Origin: Chryseobacterium geocarposphaerae
GTDB taxonomy: Bacteria > Bacteroidota > Bacteroidia > Flavobacteriales > Weeksellaceae
DNA: 64,000 nt
Assembly (NCBI RefSeq): GCF_002797535.1
Contig: NZ_PGFD01000002.1
Coordinates: 558,001 to 622,000, forward strand
Direction of reading: 5' to 3'
The notes under the pieces: generated by a model
Database searches by the model: none
What the model was told of the DNA's origin: nothing
The model's input: the letters and a program-made list of their open reading frames with translations, nothing else
Shown here: in pieces, positions 9,131-17,165 of the stretch
How positions within the stretch are numbered: position 1 is the first letter of the stretch
How the letters are laid out: every line of letters begins with the position of its first letter
Position numbers and translations under genes: made by a program

Positions 9131-11290
9131 ATGCGAAAAATCCTGATCATTTTATTTGCATTTCAGCTGATTTTGTTTCAGTCTCAGATCAAGAAAGATT
9201 TAGTGATTCCGAAGAATCCAAGAATTGGACTTTCCCTTGCTGGTGGCGGAGCTAAAGGATTTTCTCATGTGGGAGTACTTAAAGTATTGGATTCTTTGGG
9301 AGTAAAAGTAGATTATATTGCCGGAACCAGTATGGGAGCCATTGTAGGAGGACTATACGCTTCCGGATATTCCGGAAAAGAGATTGAAAAGATCGTGATG
9401 GATACAGATTTCTATTCATTGATCATGGATCCTAAAGCAAAACGTCAGGAAACTACTTTTTATAACAAATCCGTAGATAAATATCTTTTATCCATTCCTT
9501 TAAAAAACGGAAAAATCACTCTTCCGTCTTCCATCAGTACGGGACAAAAAAATGTTTACTTACTGAAAGAACTTTTTAAGAACGTTTCGAATATTGATGA
9601 TTTTTCCAAACTTCCGATTCCTTTTATGTGTGTTGCCACCAATCTCGAAAGCGGAAATATGCAGATTTTTGAAAAAGGAGATCTCGTACAATCAATAATG
9701 GCAAGTTCAGCCTTTCCATCTTTAATGGATCCTGTAAAAATAGGTGACAGCATTTATATAGATGGAGCCATGAGTGTAAACTATCCTTCAAAGCCTTTAA
9801 AGGACAAAGGAATCGATATTGTAATCGGCGTGGATCTTAACCAAGATCTATCAAAAAGAGAGGATTTAAACAATATTATAGCGATTTTAAATCAGGTCAT
9901 CGATTTCGGTATTAAAAAAGATACCAGAAGACAGTATAAATACACGGATATTAATATTAAACCTGATCTGAAAGGAATGACCGCCACAAGCTATGATGAT
10001 AAGAAAAAAATTCTTGATAGCGGCTATGTGGAAGGACTTAAATATGTAAATATCCTGGATCAATTACCCAAACGTCCATTTGAACGTCTCAGACAGCAAA
10101 TAAACCCCATTTATTCCAACGTTTATAAGATTGACAGCGTTTCCATAGATGGAGGGAAAATATACGGTAAAAACTATGTTCTGGGAAAAATGGGACTACG
10201 GCTCCCCTCTCTGGAAACTTACGGAAGTGTCAACAAAAAAATTGATAAGCTTGTTGCCACCAATAATTACCGTTTCATCAATTATGATATCGTTCCTGAA
10301 AACGATGCCAATTATCTTAAGCTATACGTAACAGAAGATGAAAGTCGCCATTTCTTGAAATTCGGACTTCACTATGACGAAATTTTCAAAACAGGATTAC
10401 TCTTAAATTATTCAGCCAAACGGCTTCTTTTTAAAAACACCAATTTATCATTGGATGTGATTGTAGGAGACCAGCCAAGATATTACTTAAACTATTTTAT
10501 AGATAACGGCTATATTCCCGGCTTAGGAATTTATTCATCCGGAATGAGCTTCACACTAAGAGATATTAATAATTACGATATAGACAAATGGGAATGGCTC
10601 CGAAATGAAATATACATCCAATCAATCTGGAAAGATAAATTCGCGATCGGAGGAGGGTTAAGCCACGATTATTTCGAAGCAGAATCGAATGGTACAAATA
10701 AAAGGTATAACCGATTCCTCAATCCTTACATCTTTTTAAAAAGCGATACCCAGAATGATAAAGACTTTCCTACCCGCGGAATTTATATCAACGCCGAAGG
10801 TAAAGTTATCGACTTATTAAAATCTGAAGTCGATAAAAGACTGGTTCAGATAAAAGCAGACATCAGACTCAATATCCCTTTAACAAAATATTTCAGTTAT
10901 CGTCTTAATTTATATGGAGGAATTACAATTGGAGAAAACCTTCCTCAATTCTATCAATACAGATTAGGGGGCATTTTCGAACAAAATGTAGTTAATTTTA
11001 AAAGCTTTGCAGGTTTTAATTTTGCTCAGCTGAATACCAATAATTTAATTTTAATTTCCAACGATGTCCAGTTTAAGTTTAATAAAAACTACTTCGTCAG
11101 TGGAAATTTCTCTTTTGCAAATCTATCCAATGATATTAGTTTCGAAGACGCTGTAAAGTTAAATTACAGTTCACTGGGAATTACAGCAGGTTATAAATCT
11201 CCTTTCGGACAGATAAAAATTAATTTTAGCCATTCACTTAAAAATAATCAAAAAGGCATATTCAGTGTAATTTTGGGACACTGGTTTTAA
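9131..11290 (+). CDS. Patatin-like phospholipase with outer-membrane barrel
   Basis: A 719-residue protein resembling type Vd (PlpD-like) patatin proteins. A signal peptide (about 20 residues) precedes a patatin domain: oxyanion loop AGGGAKGFSHVG, nucleophile serine in GTSMG, and the dyad aspartate in DGAMSVNYPSKPL. After about residue 320 a POTRA-like segment (SVSIDGGKIYGKNYVLGKMG) and a 16-strand-type beta-barrel follow, ending in an aromatic residue (LGHWF), as expected for an outer-membrane protein inserted by Bam. It is likely a surface or periplasmic lipolytic enzyme; the substrate is unknown. It sits between murF-alr and ybeY with 4-5-base gaps. Confidence 0.9.
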   Translation: MRKILIILFAFQLILFQSQIKKDLVIPKNPRIGLSLAGGGAKGFSHVGVLKVLDSLGVKVDYIAGTSMGAIVGGLYASGYSGKEIEKIVMDTDFYSLIMDPKAKRQETTFYNKSVDKYLLSIPLKNGKITLPSSISTGQKNVYLLKELFKNVSNIDDFSKLPIPFMCVATNLESGNMQIFEKGDLVQSIMASSAFPSLMDPVKIGDSIYIDGAMSVNYPSKPLKDKGIDIVIGVDLNQDLSKREDLNNIIAILNQVIDFGIKKDTRRQYKYTDINIKPDLKGMTATSYDDKKKILDSGYVEGLKYVNILDQLPKRPFERLRQQINPIYSNVYKIDSVSIDGGKIYGKNYVLGKMGLRLPSLETYGSVNKKIDKLVATNNYRFINYDIVPENDANYLKLYVTEDESRHFLKFGLHYDEIFKTGLLLNYSAKRLLFKNTNLSLDVIVGDQPRYYLNYFIDNGYIPGLGIYSSGMSFTLRDINNYDIDKWEWLRNEIYIQSIWKDKFAIGGGLSHDYFEAESNGTNKRYNRFLNPYIFLKSDTQNDKDFPTRGIYINAEGKVIDLLKSEVDKRLVQIKADIRLNIPLTKYFSYRLNLYGGITIGENLPQFYQYRLGGIFEQNVVNFKSFAGFNFAQLNTNNLILISNDVQFKFNKNYFVSGNFSFANLSNDISFEDAVKLNYSSLGITAGYKSPFGQIKINFSHSLKNNQKGIFSVILGHWF

Positions 11291-11295
11291 AAACA

Positions 11296-11715
11296 ATGAT
11301 ACAATTCTTTTACGAAAACTTACCGGAATCTGTAAATACAGATTATAAAAATTGGCTGGAAGACATTATTCTTTCAGAAGGAAAAAAACTTGGCGAAATC
11401 AATTATATCTTCTGTGACGACGAATATTTATTGAAAGTAAACCAGGATTATTTACAACATGATTACTATACAGATATCATTACTTTCGACTATGTGAAAG
11501 GCAAAACAATAAACGGAGAGATTTTCGTATCTTTGCAGCGCATTTCAGATAACGCTTCTACTCTATCCAAAGATTATGAAGAAGAGCTGAGAAGAGTTTT
11601 AGCTCACGGTATACTTCATCTTTGCGGATACAAGGATAAAACTGAAGAAGAAGAAAAAGGAATGCGGGGAAAAGAAGATCATTATTTAGCAAAATACAAT
11701 TATAAACAAAGCTAA
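11296..11715 (+). CDS. ybeY: rRNA maturation endoribonuclease YbeY
   Basis: YbeY is a zinc metalloprotein that acts in 16S rRNA 3'-end maturation and ribosome quality control. The 139-residue product has HGILHLCGYKD, matching the family zinc motif HGxLHLxGYDH except that the last His position is occupied by Lys-Asp. I recall this variant from other Flavobacteriia, so it is probably not a defect. The start is the ATG five bases after the patatin gene, indicating an operon. The parS site and mnmG follow. Confidence 0.93.
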   Translation: MIQFFYENLPESVNTDYKNWLEDIILSEGKKLGEINYIFCDDEYLLKVNQDYLQHDYYTDIITFDYVKGKTINGEIFVSLQRISDNASTLSKDYEEELRRVLAHGILHLCGYKDKTEEEEKGMRGKEDHYLAKYNYKQS

Positions 11716-11756
11716 AGAAACCGCAATACAAGCTATTTTAGCGCGTATTTTTAAAC

Positions 11757-11776
11757 AATGTTTCACGTGAAACATT
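11757..11776. other. parS chromosome-partition site 1
   Basis: A perfect 20-bp palindrome, AATGTTTCACGTGAAACATT, containing the 16-bp ParB-binding consensus TGTTTCACGTGAAACA without a mismatch. parS sites cluster near the replication origin in most bacteria and nucleate ParB/SMC loading. It lies in the gap between ybeY and mnmG. Confidence 0.9.
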
Positions 11777-11820
11777 TATAGAGAAGATTAAAATTTAAGG
11801 CTTAAAACAAGCAATAAAAA

Positions 11821-13683
11821 ATGATATCAGAAATATATGATGTAATCGTAGTTGGTGCCGGTCACGCAGGATGTGAAGCAGCAGCTGCAGCAGCCAATCT
11901 GGGTTCAAAGACTCTGCTTATAACAATGAATATGCAGACAATTGGACAGATGAGCTGCAACCCTGCGATGGGAGGAATCGCAAAAGGACAAATTGTAAGG
12001 GAAATCGATGCAATGGGAGGTTATTCAGGGATTGTAGCAGACAAATCTGCCATACAGTTCAAAATGCTAAACCTTTCCAAAGGACCCGCAATGTGGTCCC
12101 CAAGAACACAGAACGACAGAATGCTTTTCGCAGAGGAATGGCGTTTAGCATTAGAAAATACTCCAAATCTTGATTTTTTTCAGGATATGGTAAAACAGCT
12201 TATTATAGAGAATAACAAGGTAGTAGGAGTTATTACTTCATTAGGAATTGAGATAAAAGGACGCTCAGTAGTACTTACAAACGGTACTTTTCTTAATGGT
12301 TTGATCCATGTTGGAGATAAACAGCTAGGAGGTGGAAGAATGGGTGAACCAAGAGCTTTTGGTATTACTGAACAGTTAGTTTCTTTAGGCTTCGAAGCCG
12401 GAAGAATGAAGACAGGTACTCCACCGAGAGTAGACGGAAGAAGCCTGGATTATTCTAAAATGGAAGAACAGAAAGGAGATAAAAACCCTCAAAAATTCAG
12501 CTATTTAGATACTCCTAAGTTAACCAAACAATTAAGTTGCCATATTGTTTATACAAACGAAACGGTACACGATATTTTACGTGAAGGATTCGACAGAAGC
12601 CCTATGTTCAATGGTACTATTCAAAGTTTAGGACCAAGATATTGTCCGAGTATTGAAGATAAAATCAACCGTTTTGCAGAGAGAAACAGACATCAGTTAT
12701 TCGTAGAACCGGAAGGCTGGAGAACTGTAGAAATCTATGTAAATGGATTCAGTTCATCACTTCCTGAAGATGTACAGATCAAAGCAATGAAACATATTCC
12801 GGGATTTGAGAATGTAAAAGTATTCCGTCCTGGCTATGCTATTGAATATGATTACTTCCCTCCTACTCAATTAAAGCATACCTTAGAGACAAAATTGATC
12901 GATAATTTATACTTTGCTGGGCAGATTAATGGTACAACTGGATATGAAGAAGCGGCTGGACAAGGTCTTATTGCAGGGATCAATGCTCACAATAAAGTAA
13001 AAGAAAAGGATGAGTTTATCCTGAATAGAGATGAAGCTTATATTGGGGTTTTAATTGATGATCTGATTACAAAAGGTACGGAAGAACCTTACAGAATGTT
13101 TACCTCAAGAGCTGAATACCGACTTCTTTTAAGACAGGATAATGCAGATATCAGACTTACTCAGAAGGCTTTTGATTTAGGTTTGGCAAAAGAAGACAGA
13201 TTACAAAGAGTAAACGAAAAAGTAGCTAAAAGTGAGGAACTTGAGAACTTCCTTCGAGAAACTTCTTTAAAACCTGGAGTGATTAATCCTATTCTTGAAA
13301 GTATTGAAAGTAGTCCTGTTGATCAGGCTTACAGAGCTGCCCAAATCCTTACAAGACCTAATATGACATTAGAAAAGCTAGATGGAATTGACTTCATCAA
13401 TGAGGTTTCTTCTACTTATGATGACGAAGTAAGAGAGCAGGCTGAAGTAAATATTAAATACAGAGGTTATATAGAAAAAGAAAAAGAGAATGTAGCCAAA
13501 CTAAACCGTTTGGAAAACATCAAAATTCCTGAAGATTTTGATTACACAAAAATCTCAAGTTTGTCTGCCGAAGCCAAACAAAAAATGTCAAATGTGAGAC
13601 CAAAAACTATTGCACAGGCAGGAAGAATCAGTGGGGTTTCACCTGCCGATATAAACGTTTTACTGGTCTATTTAGGACGTTAA
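11821..13683 (+). CDS. mnmG: tRNA uridine-5-carboxymethylaminomethyl synthase subunit MnmG
   Basis: MnmG (GidA) works with MnmE to install carboxymethylaminomethyl or aminomethyl groups on the wobble uridine of certain tRNAs, using FAD, NADH and a folate carbon unit. The FAD Rossmann motif VVGAGHAGCEAA is at residues 10-21; the family signatures GGIAKGQIVREIDAMGG and GQINGTTGYEEAAGQG are present, and the C-terminal helical domain ends in the conserved SPADINVLLVYLGR. The length of 620 residues is typical. parS palindromes lie directly before and after the gene. Genes of this family lie next to oriC in many bacteria, which fits the nearby DnaA boxes. Confidence 0.97.
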   Translation: MISEIYDVIVVGAGHAGCEAAAAAANLGSKTLLITMNMQTIGQMSCNPAMGGIAKGQIVREIDAMGGYSGIVADKSAIQFKMLNLSKGPAMWSPRTQNDRMLFAEEWRLALENTPNLDFFQDMVKQLIIENNKVVGVITSLGIEIKGRSVVLTNGTFLNGLIHVGDKQLGGGRMGEPRAFGITEQLVSLGFEAGRMKTGTPPRVDGRSLDYSKMEEQKGDKNPQKFSYLDTPKLTKQLSCHIVYTNETVHDILREGFDRSPMFNGTIQSLGPRYCPSIEDKINRFAERNRHQLFVEPEGWRTVEIYVNGFSSSLPEDVQIKAMKHIPGFENVKVFRPGYAIEYDYFPPTQLKHTLETKLIDNLYFAGQINGTTGYEEAAGQGLIAGINAHNKVKEKDEFILNRDEAYIGVLIDDLITKGTEEPYRMFTSRAEYRLLLRQDNADIRLTQKAFDLGLAKEDRLQRVNEKVAKSEELENFLRETSLKPGVINPILESIESSPVDQAYRAAQILTRPNMTLEKLDGIDFINEVSSTYDDEVREQAEVNIKYRGYIEKEKENVAKLNRLENIKIPEDFDYTKISSLSAEAKQKMSNVRPKTIAQAGRISGVSPADINVLLVYLGR

Positions 13684-13690
13684 ATATAAA

Positions 13691-13708
13691 ATGTTTCACG
13701 TGAAACAT
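13691..13708. other. parS chromosome-partition site 2
   Basis: A perfect 18-bp palindrome with the 16-bp core TGTTTCACGTGAAACA, identical to the first site about 1.9 kb away. The pair brackets mnmG. Confidence 0.9.
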
Positions 13709-13796
13709 AGATAAAATAAAGGCGAAAATTAAGGTATTTATGAGCATATTATAAACTCTGAATATCTTAATTTTTATATTTAAAGAAAAAAATTCA

Positions 13797-14618
13797 ATGA
13801 AAATTAAAGATCATTTTCTTTCACAGGAAATATTTGAAATTAAAGAAACAGAAACAAAAGGGGTATTTAAGACCTCCCCTATTCCATCGAATATTTCAAA
13901 ATATTATGAAAGCGAAGATTACATTTCCCATCATCAGGATTCAGGAAGCTTAAAAGAAAAGCTATATAAATTTTTACAGTCATTCAATTTACAGTATAAA
14001 AAAACAATACTTCTGGACAGAATTAAGAAAGGCTCAAGAGTATTGGATTATGGATGTGGTGCCGGAGAATTTGTAAAATTTATAGAAAATGATTTTGAAA
14101 CGTTCGGTTTTGAACCAGATTCCGATGCTAGAAAAGCTGCCAAAAATAAGATTTCAAAAGCAACTATCTTCGATAATATTAATACCATCGAAGATCAGAG
14201 TTTGGATGCCATTACGCTTTGGCATGTTTTCGAGCACATAGAAAACCAGGATGAAATGCTTGAAATTTTTAATAGTAAATTAAAGGAAAAAGGACTTTTG
14301 ATTATTGCTGTTCCCAACCCTACTTCTTACGATGCAAAACACTATAAGGAATATTGGGCAGCTTATGATGTACCAAGACACATCTATCATTTCTCAAAAA
14401 AAGGAATGGAAAATCTTATCGCTAAGAAAACAAATTGGAAAATGAGAAAAATCAAACCATTGGTTCTCGACTCATACTATATCTCAATGTTGAGCGAAAA
14501 ATATAAAAAATCACCTCTTTTTTGGTTAAAAGCAACAATCTACGGAACGATTTCTAACGTAAAAGCTCTTTTTTCGAACGAATATTCAAGTTTGATATAT
14601 ATTATCGAAAAAAAGTAG
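13797..14618 (+). CDS. Class I SAM-dependent methyltransferase
   Basis: A 273-residue cytosolic methyltransferase of the Methyltransf_23 type. The SAM-binding motif I is RVLDYGCGAGEFVKF near residue 80, followed by an acidic residue in GFEPD and the post-I motif LWHVFEHIENQDEML. The part after VPNPTSYDAKHY (WAAYDVPRHIYHFS) is typical of proteins that modify sugars, lipids or small metabolites rather than rRNA. The substrate cannot be deduced. It is monocistronic, with parS upstream and a clear terminator downstream. Confidence 0.85.
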   Translation: MKIKDHFLSQEIFEIKETETKGVFKTSPIPSNISKYYESEDYISHHQDSGSLKEKLYKFLQSFNLQYKKTILLDRIKKGSRVLDYGCGAGEFVKFIENDFETFGFEPDSDARKAAKNKISKATIFDNINTIEDQSLDAITLWHVFEHIENQDEMLEIFNSKLKEKGLLIIAVPNPTSYDAKHYKEYWAAYDVPRHIYHFSKKGMENLIAKKTNWKMRKIKPLVLDSYYISMLSEKYKKSPLFWLKATIYGTISNVKALFSNEYSSLIYIIEKK

Positions 14619-14677
14619 AAAATCGATTTTTGGCCTATTTCTAAAGGTCAATTTTTCATATATTTAGTATAAAAAGT

Positions 14678-14708
14678 AAAAAACTCAGAAAAATTTCTGA
14701 GTTTTTTT
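14678..14708 (+). terminator. Terminator after the methyltransferase
   Basis: Stem AAAAAACTCAGAAA with its complement, a two-base centre, and a T-tract, about 60 bases after the stop codon. Confidence 0.85.
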
Positions 14709-14856
14709 ATTTTGTTAGCCAATTCCCCTACTCAATCTTCAAATTAAAATTTTTCCAAAAAATATAAAAAATGAAAAACCAAACCCTAATTTCAAAATAT
14801 GGGTAATATGTTAATAACAGTCTAAATAATGGAAATAGAAAAAATTTCATTTCTAT

Positions 14857-14922
14857 AACTAAGAGCCTGAGAATCGCATAGATTATTTTTGATTAATTTC
14901 TATACGATACAGAAGAAAGAAA
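14857..14922 (+). repeat. AACTAAG/CTGAGAATC repeat, copy 1
   Basis: Begins AACTAAGAGCCTGAGAATCG, followed by CATAGATT, an AT-rich spacer with ATTAAT, and ACAGAAGAAAG. The central AATC...GATT pair is a short inverted repeat. Confidence 0.75.
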
Positions 14923-15015
14923 ATAATATAATTTTTAAAAAAAATGTTAAGAATTTTAAATTTTATGCTTTTTCGAAAATTAGGAAGATTATATCTACCT
15001 ATAATCAAGAGTCTA

Positions 15016-15082
15016 AACTAAGTCTCTGAGAATCTTACAGATTTTTTTAATTAATAATTGTTCAGTGGAACAGACCCAAAGA
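15016..15082 (+). repeat. AACTAAG/CTGAGAATC repeat, copy 2
   Basis: Begins AACTAAGTCTCTGAGAATCT, then TACAGATT, AATTAATAATTGTTCAG and AACAGACCC. The 159-base offset from copy 1 excludes a simple tandem array. Confidence 0.75.
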
Positions 15083-15146
15083 ATTTAAATATTTTAGTTT
15101 TATAGAAAACTTAATTCAATTTAAAAAATGATACTTTCATAAGTCA

Positions 15147-15213
15147 AACTAAGCCTCTGAGAATCGCATAGATTTATTAAATTAATAATAATACAGTACG
15201 ACAAACAGAGAAA
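15147..15213 (+). repeat. AACTAAG/CTGAGAATC repeat, copy 3
   Basis: Begins AACTAAGCCTCTGAGAATCG, then CATAGATTT, AATTAATAATAATACAGT and GACAAACAGAG. The offset from copy 2 is 131 bases. All copies have the same orientation. Confidence 0.75.
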
Positions 15214-15310
15214 GTATAAAAATTTTCAAGAATATAATCTTTAGTATAAAGCAAACATCAAAAAGTAAAGACATGCCAAAGAAATTCTGGTAAATTTGGG
15301 ATAAAAAGCA

Positions 15311-15335
15311 AAAGTCTGCTATAATAGCAGACTTT
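15311..15335 (-). terminator. pgk terminator
   Basis: Perfect 11-bp stem AAAGTCTGCTA with a three-base loop, followed on the minus strand by a T-rich run; 22 bases after the pgk stop. Confidence 0.85.
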
Positions 15336-15356
15336 CAATAATATATCTTTTTCTTT

Positions 15357-16547
15357 TTAGTTATTAATTGCAGCAACTCCAGGAAGTTCTAAACCTTCCA
15401 AACTTTCAAGCATTGCTCCACCTCCGGTAGAAACATAACTTACTTTGTCACCATAACCAAACTGCTTTACGAAAGCAACACTGTCACCTCCTCCTACTAA
15501 AGAAAAAGCTCCCTGTCTCGTAGATTCTGCAATACTATCACCTAGAGCAACTGTGCCTGCTGCAAAGTTTGACATTTCAAAAACTCCGATCGGTCCATTC
15601 CACAGAATAGTTCTTGAATTTAAAAGTACATCATTAAACTGATCTCTTGATCTTGGACCTGCATCCAATCCCATCCATCCTTCAGGAATAGCATAGATAT
15701 CCACTTCTTTTCTTTCAGCATCATTACTGAAACTTTCAGCGATGATAGTATCAGAAGGAAGATATACTTTTACATTATGTTCTTTAGCTTTTCCTAAAAT
15801 CTCAAGAGCTAAAGGCAATTTATCTTCCTCAACCAGAGAAGTTCCGATCTTACCACCAAGAGCTTTAATGAAAGTAAATGCCATTCCGCCACCGATAATT
15901 AAATTATCAACTGCTGGTAAAATATTTTCTATAATTGTAATTTTAGTAGAAACTTTGGATCCACCAAGTATCGCAGTTACAGGGCGTTCACCACTTTTTA
16001 ATACTTTATCAATTGCCTGAAGCTCTTTAGCCATTAATAAACCGAAAAATTTAGTTGAAGGAAAGAATTTAGCAATTACAGCTGTAGAAGCATGTGCTCT
16101 GTGCGCTGTTCCGAAAGCATCATTTACATAAGCATCTCCTAATTTAGAAAGTTGTTCTGCAAACGCTTCATCTCCTTTCTCCTCTTCATTATGAAAACGT
16201 AGGTTTTCCAATAAAAGGACCTCTCCAAGTTGAAGCTCTGCGGAAGCTTTTTCAGCTTTCTCTCCTATACATTCGTCCACAAACTTAACTTCCTGTCCTA
16301 AAACATTAGAAACTTCATCTACTATATGTTTTAATGAAAATTCATCTTTAACTTCACCTTTTGGTCTTCCCAAGTGAGCCATTAAAATTACAGATCCTCC
16401 GTCCTTAAGAATTTTATCAACCGTAGGTTTTACAGCTACTATTCTTGTATTGTCTGTTACTTTCAACTGATCATCCTGAGGAACATTAAAATCTACCCTT
16501 ACCAGAGCCTTTTTACCATTAAAATTGAAATCATTGATTGTTTTCAT
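15357..16547 (-). CDS. pgk: Phosphoglycerate kinase
   Basis: Pgk transfers phosphate from 1,3-bisphosphoglycerate to ADP in glycolysis. At 396 residues the length is normal. Landmarks in order: VRVDFNVPQ (residues 17-25), [38 protein letters not shown], the nucleotide-binding glycines in [11 protein letters not shown], and the C-terminal phosphate loop [11 protein letters not shown] and [10 protein letters not shown]. The first ATG fits the family start. It is monocistronic, with its own terminator and a TACATTTG -7 element about 110 bases upstream, giving a leader that contains a small hairpin. Confidence 0.97.
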   Translation of the reverse strand: MKTINDFNFNGKKALVRVDFNVPQDDQLKVTDNTRIVAVKPTVDKILKDGGSVILMAHLGRPKGEVKDEFSLKHIVDEVSNVLGQEVKFVDECIGEKAEKASAELQLGEVLLLENLRFHNEEEKGDEAFAEQLSKLGDAYVNDAFGTAHRAHASTAVIAKFFPSTKFFGLLMAKELQAIDKVLKSGERPVTAILGGSKVSTKITIIENILPAVDNLIIGGGMAFTFIKALGGKIGTSLVEEDKLPLALEILGKAKEHNVKVYLPSDTIIAESFSNDAERKEVDIYAIPEGWMGLDAGPRSRDQFNDVLLNSRTILWNGPIGVFEMSNFAAGTVALGDSIAESTRQGAFSLVGGGDSVAFVKQFGYGDKVSYVSTGGGAMLESLEGLELPGVAAINN

Positions 16548-16587
16548 ATATACTGTTTATTTTCTATAGTTATGATACCTGCATTCC

Positions 16588-16662
16588 AGAACTTCTCCCG
16601 TTCGGGAAATTCTGAAGAGCTGATTTCATAAACAACGTTGAATTTTTCTTTTCACAAATGTA
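16588..16662 (-). promoter_or_regulatory. pgk promoter and leader hairpin
   Basis: On the minus strand TACATTTG (the last eight bases of the interval) fits the -7 consensus TAnnTTTG. The transcribed leader would contain a short hairpin with stem TCCCG/CGGGA near the other end of the interval, unusually GC-rich for this region. Confidence 0.45.
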
Positions 16663-17069
16663 AGATTTTAAAATTCTTGAAAAGCTGCAAGCCGAAAAAA
16701 GTTTTCAGAAAAGTTTCCCGCAAACCCGACATTTACTAATCAACAATTTTTTTTCTTTTAAAAAAAAGAATACGCTATTGTTGTTGAGTGATGTGAGTTT
16801 AGGGGATAACTTTTTGGCTAAAACTTGATAACATGAAGTTTTTATTCAATTCACATTTTATTTACATTATAATTTCCTGTAAATGTGATTTTTCACTTCG
16901 TTACTAACAAATATTAATAACTTTTCCCCAATCCTCTTTATTAATAACCGATTTATGGAAAAACTAAAGATTAGTTAGAAAAAAGTTTTTGAAAATTTAG
17001 AGTTAAAATTTTTGAAGCAAATTTCATTACAAATTTTAAAGAACAAAAAAAATATTATTTTTAACAAAG

Positions 17070-17088
17070 TTATCCACACTTATTCACA
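17070..17088 (+). promoter_or_regulatory. Tandem DnaA boxes
   Basis: TTATCCACA followed after one base by TTATTCACA. Both fit TTATNCACA, in the same orientation and about one helical turn apart. Confidence 0.7.
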
Positions 17089-17125
17089 ATACTTTTAACA
17101 GTTAATAAGAATTTAACTAACAAAT

Positions 17126-17134
17126 CGTGAATAA
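17126..17134 (-). promoter_or_regulatory. Opposed DnaA-like box
   Basis: On the minus strand TTATTCACG, one mismatch from TTATNCACA, 38 bases to the right of the tandem boxes. Confidence 0.5.
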
Positions 17135-17165
17135 GTTTTGAATTTGATAAATAAAAAATATAAAT

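Larger units (their letters stand above)
14709..15310. other. Gene-free AT-rich stretch near the putative origin
   Basis: About 600 bases with no plausible open reading frame. It contains three copies of a 65-base repeat (listed separately) embedded in very AT-rich sequence. No tRNA-like fold or long stem was recognised outside the repeats. It lies between the second parS site and pgk. Confidence 0.7.
16663..17165. other. Candidate replication origin (oriC)
   Basis: An AT-rich intergenic stretch of about 500 bases with no reading frame. Near its right end lie a perfect DnaA box (TTATCCACA), a second TTATTCACA box ten bases on, and an opposed TTATTCACG. Long A/T runs to the left of the boxes could be the unwinding element. 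Two parS sites lie within 5.5 kb. dnaA itself is not in the window, which is not unusual. A skew calculation would be needed to confirm the origin. Confidence 0.6.

Noticed and set aside
14857..15213. Possible CRISPR array because of three spaced direct repeats.
   Set aside because: Copies are about 65 bases, spaced 131-159 bases apart, diverged, and without cas genes.
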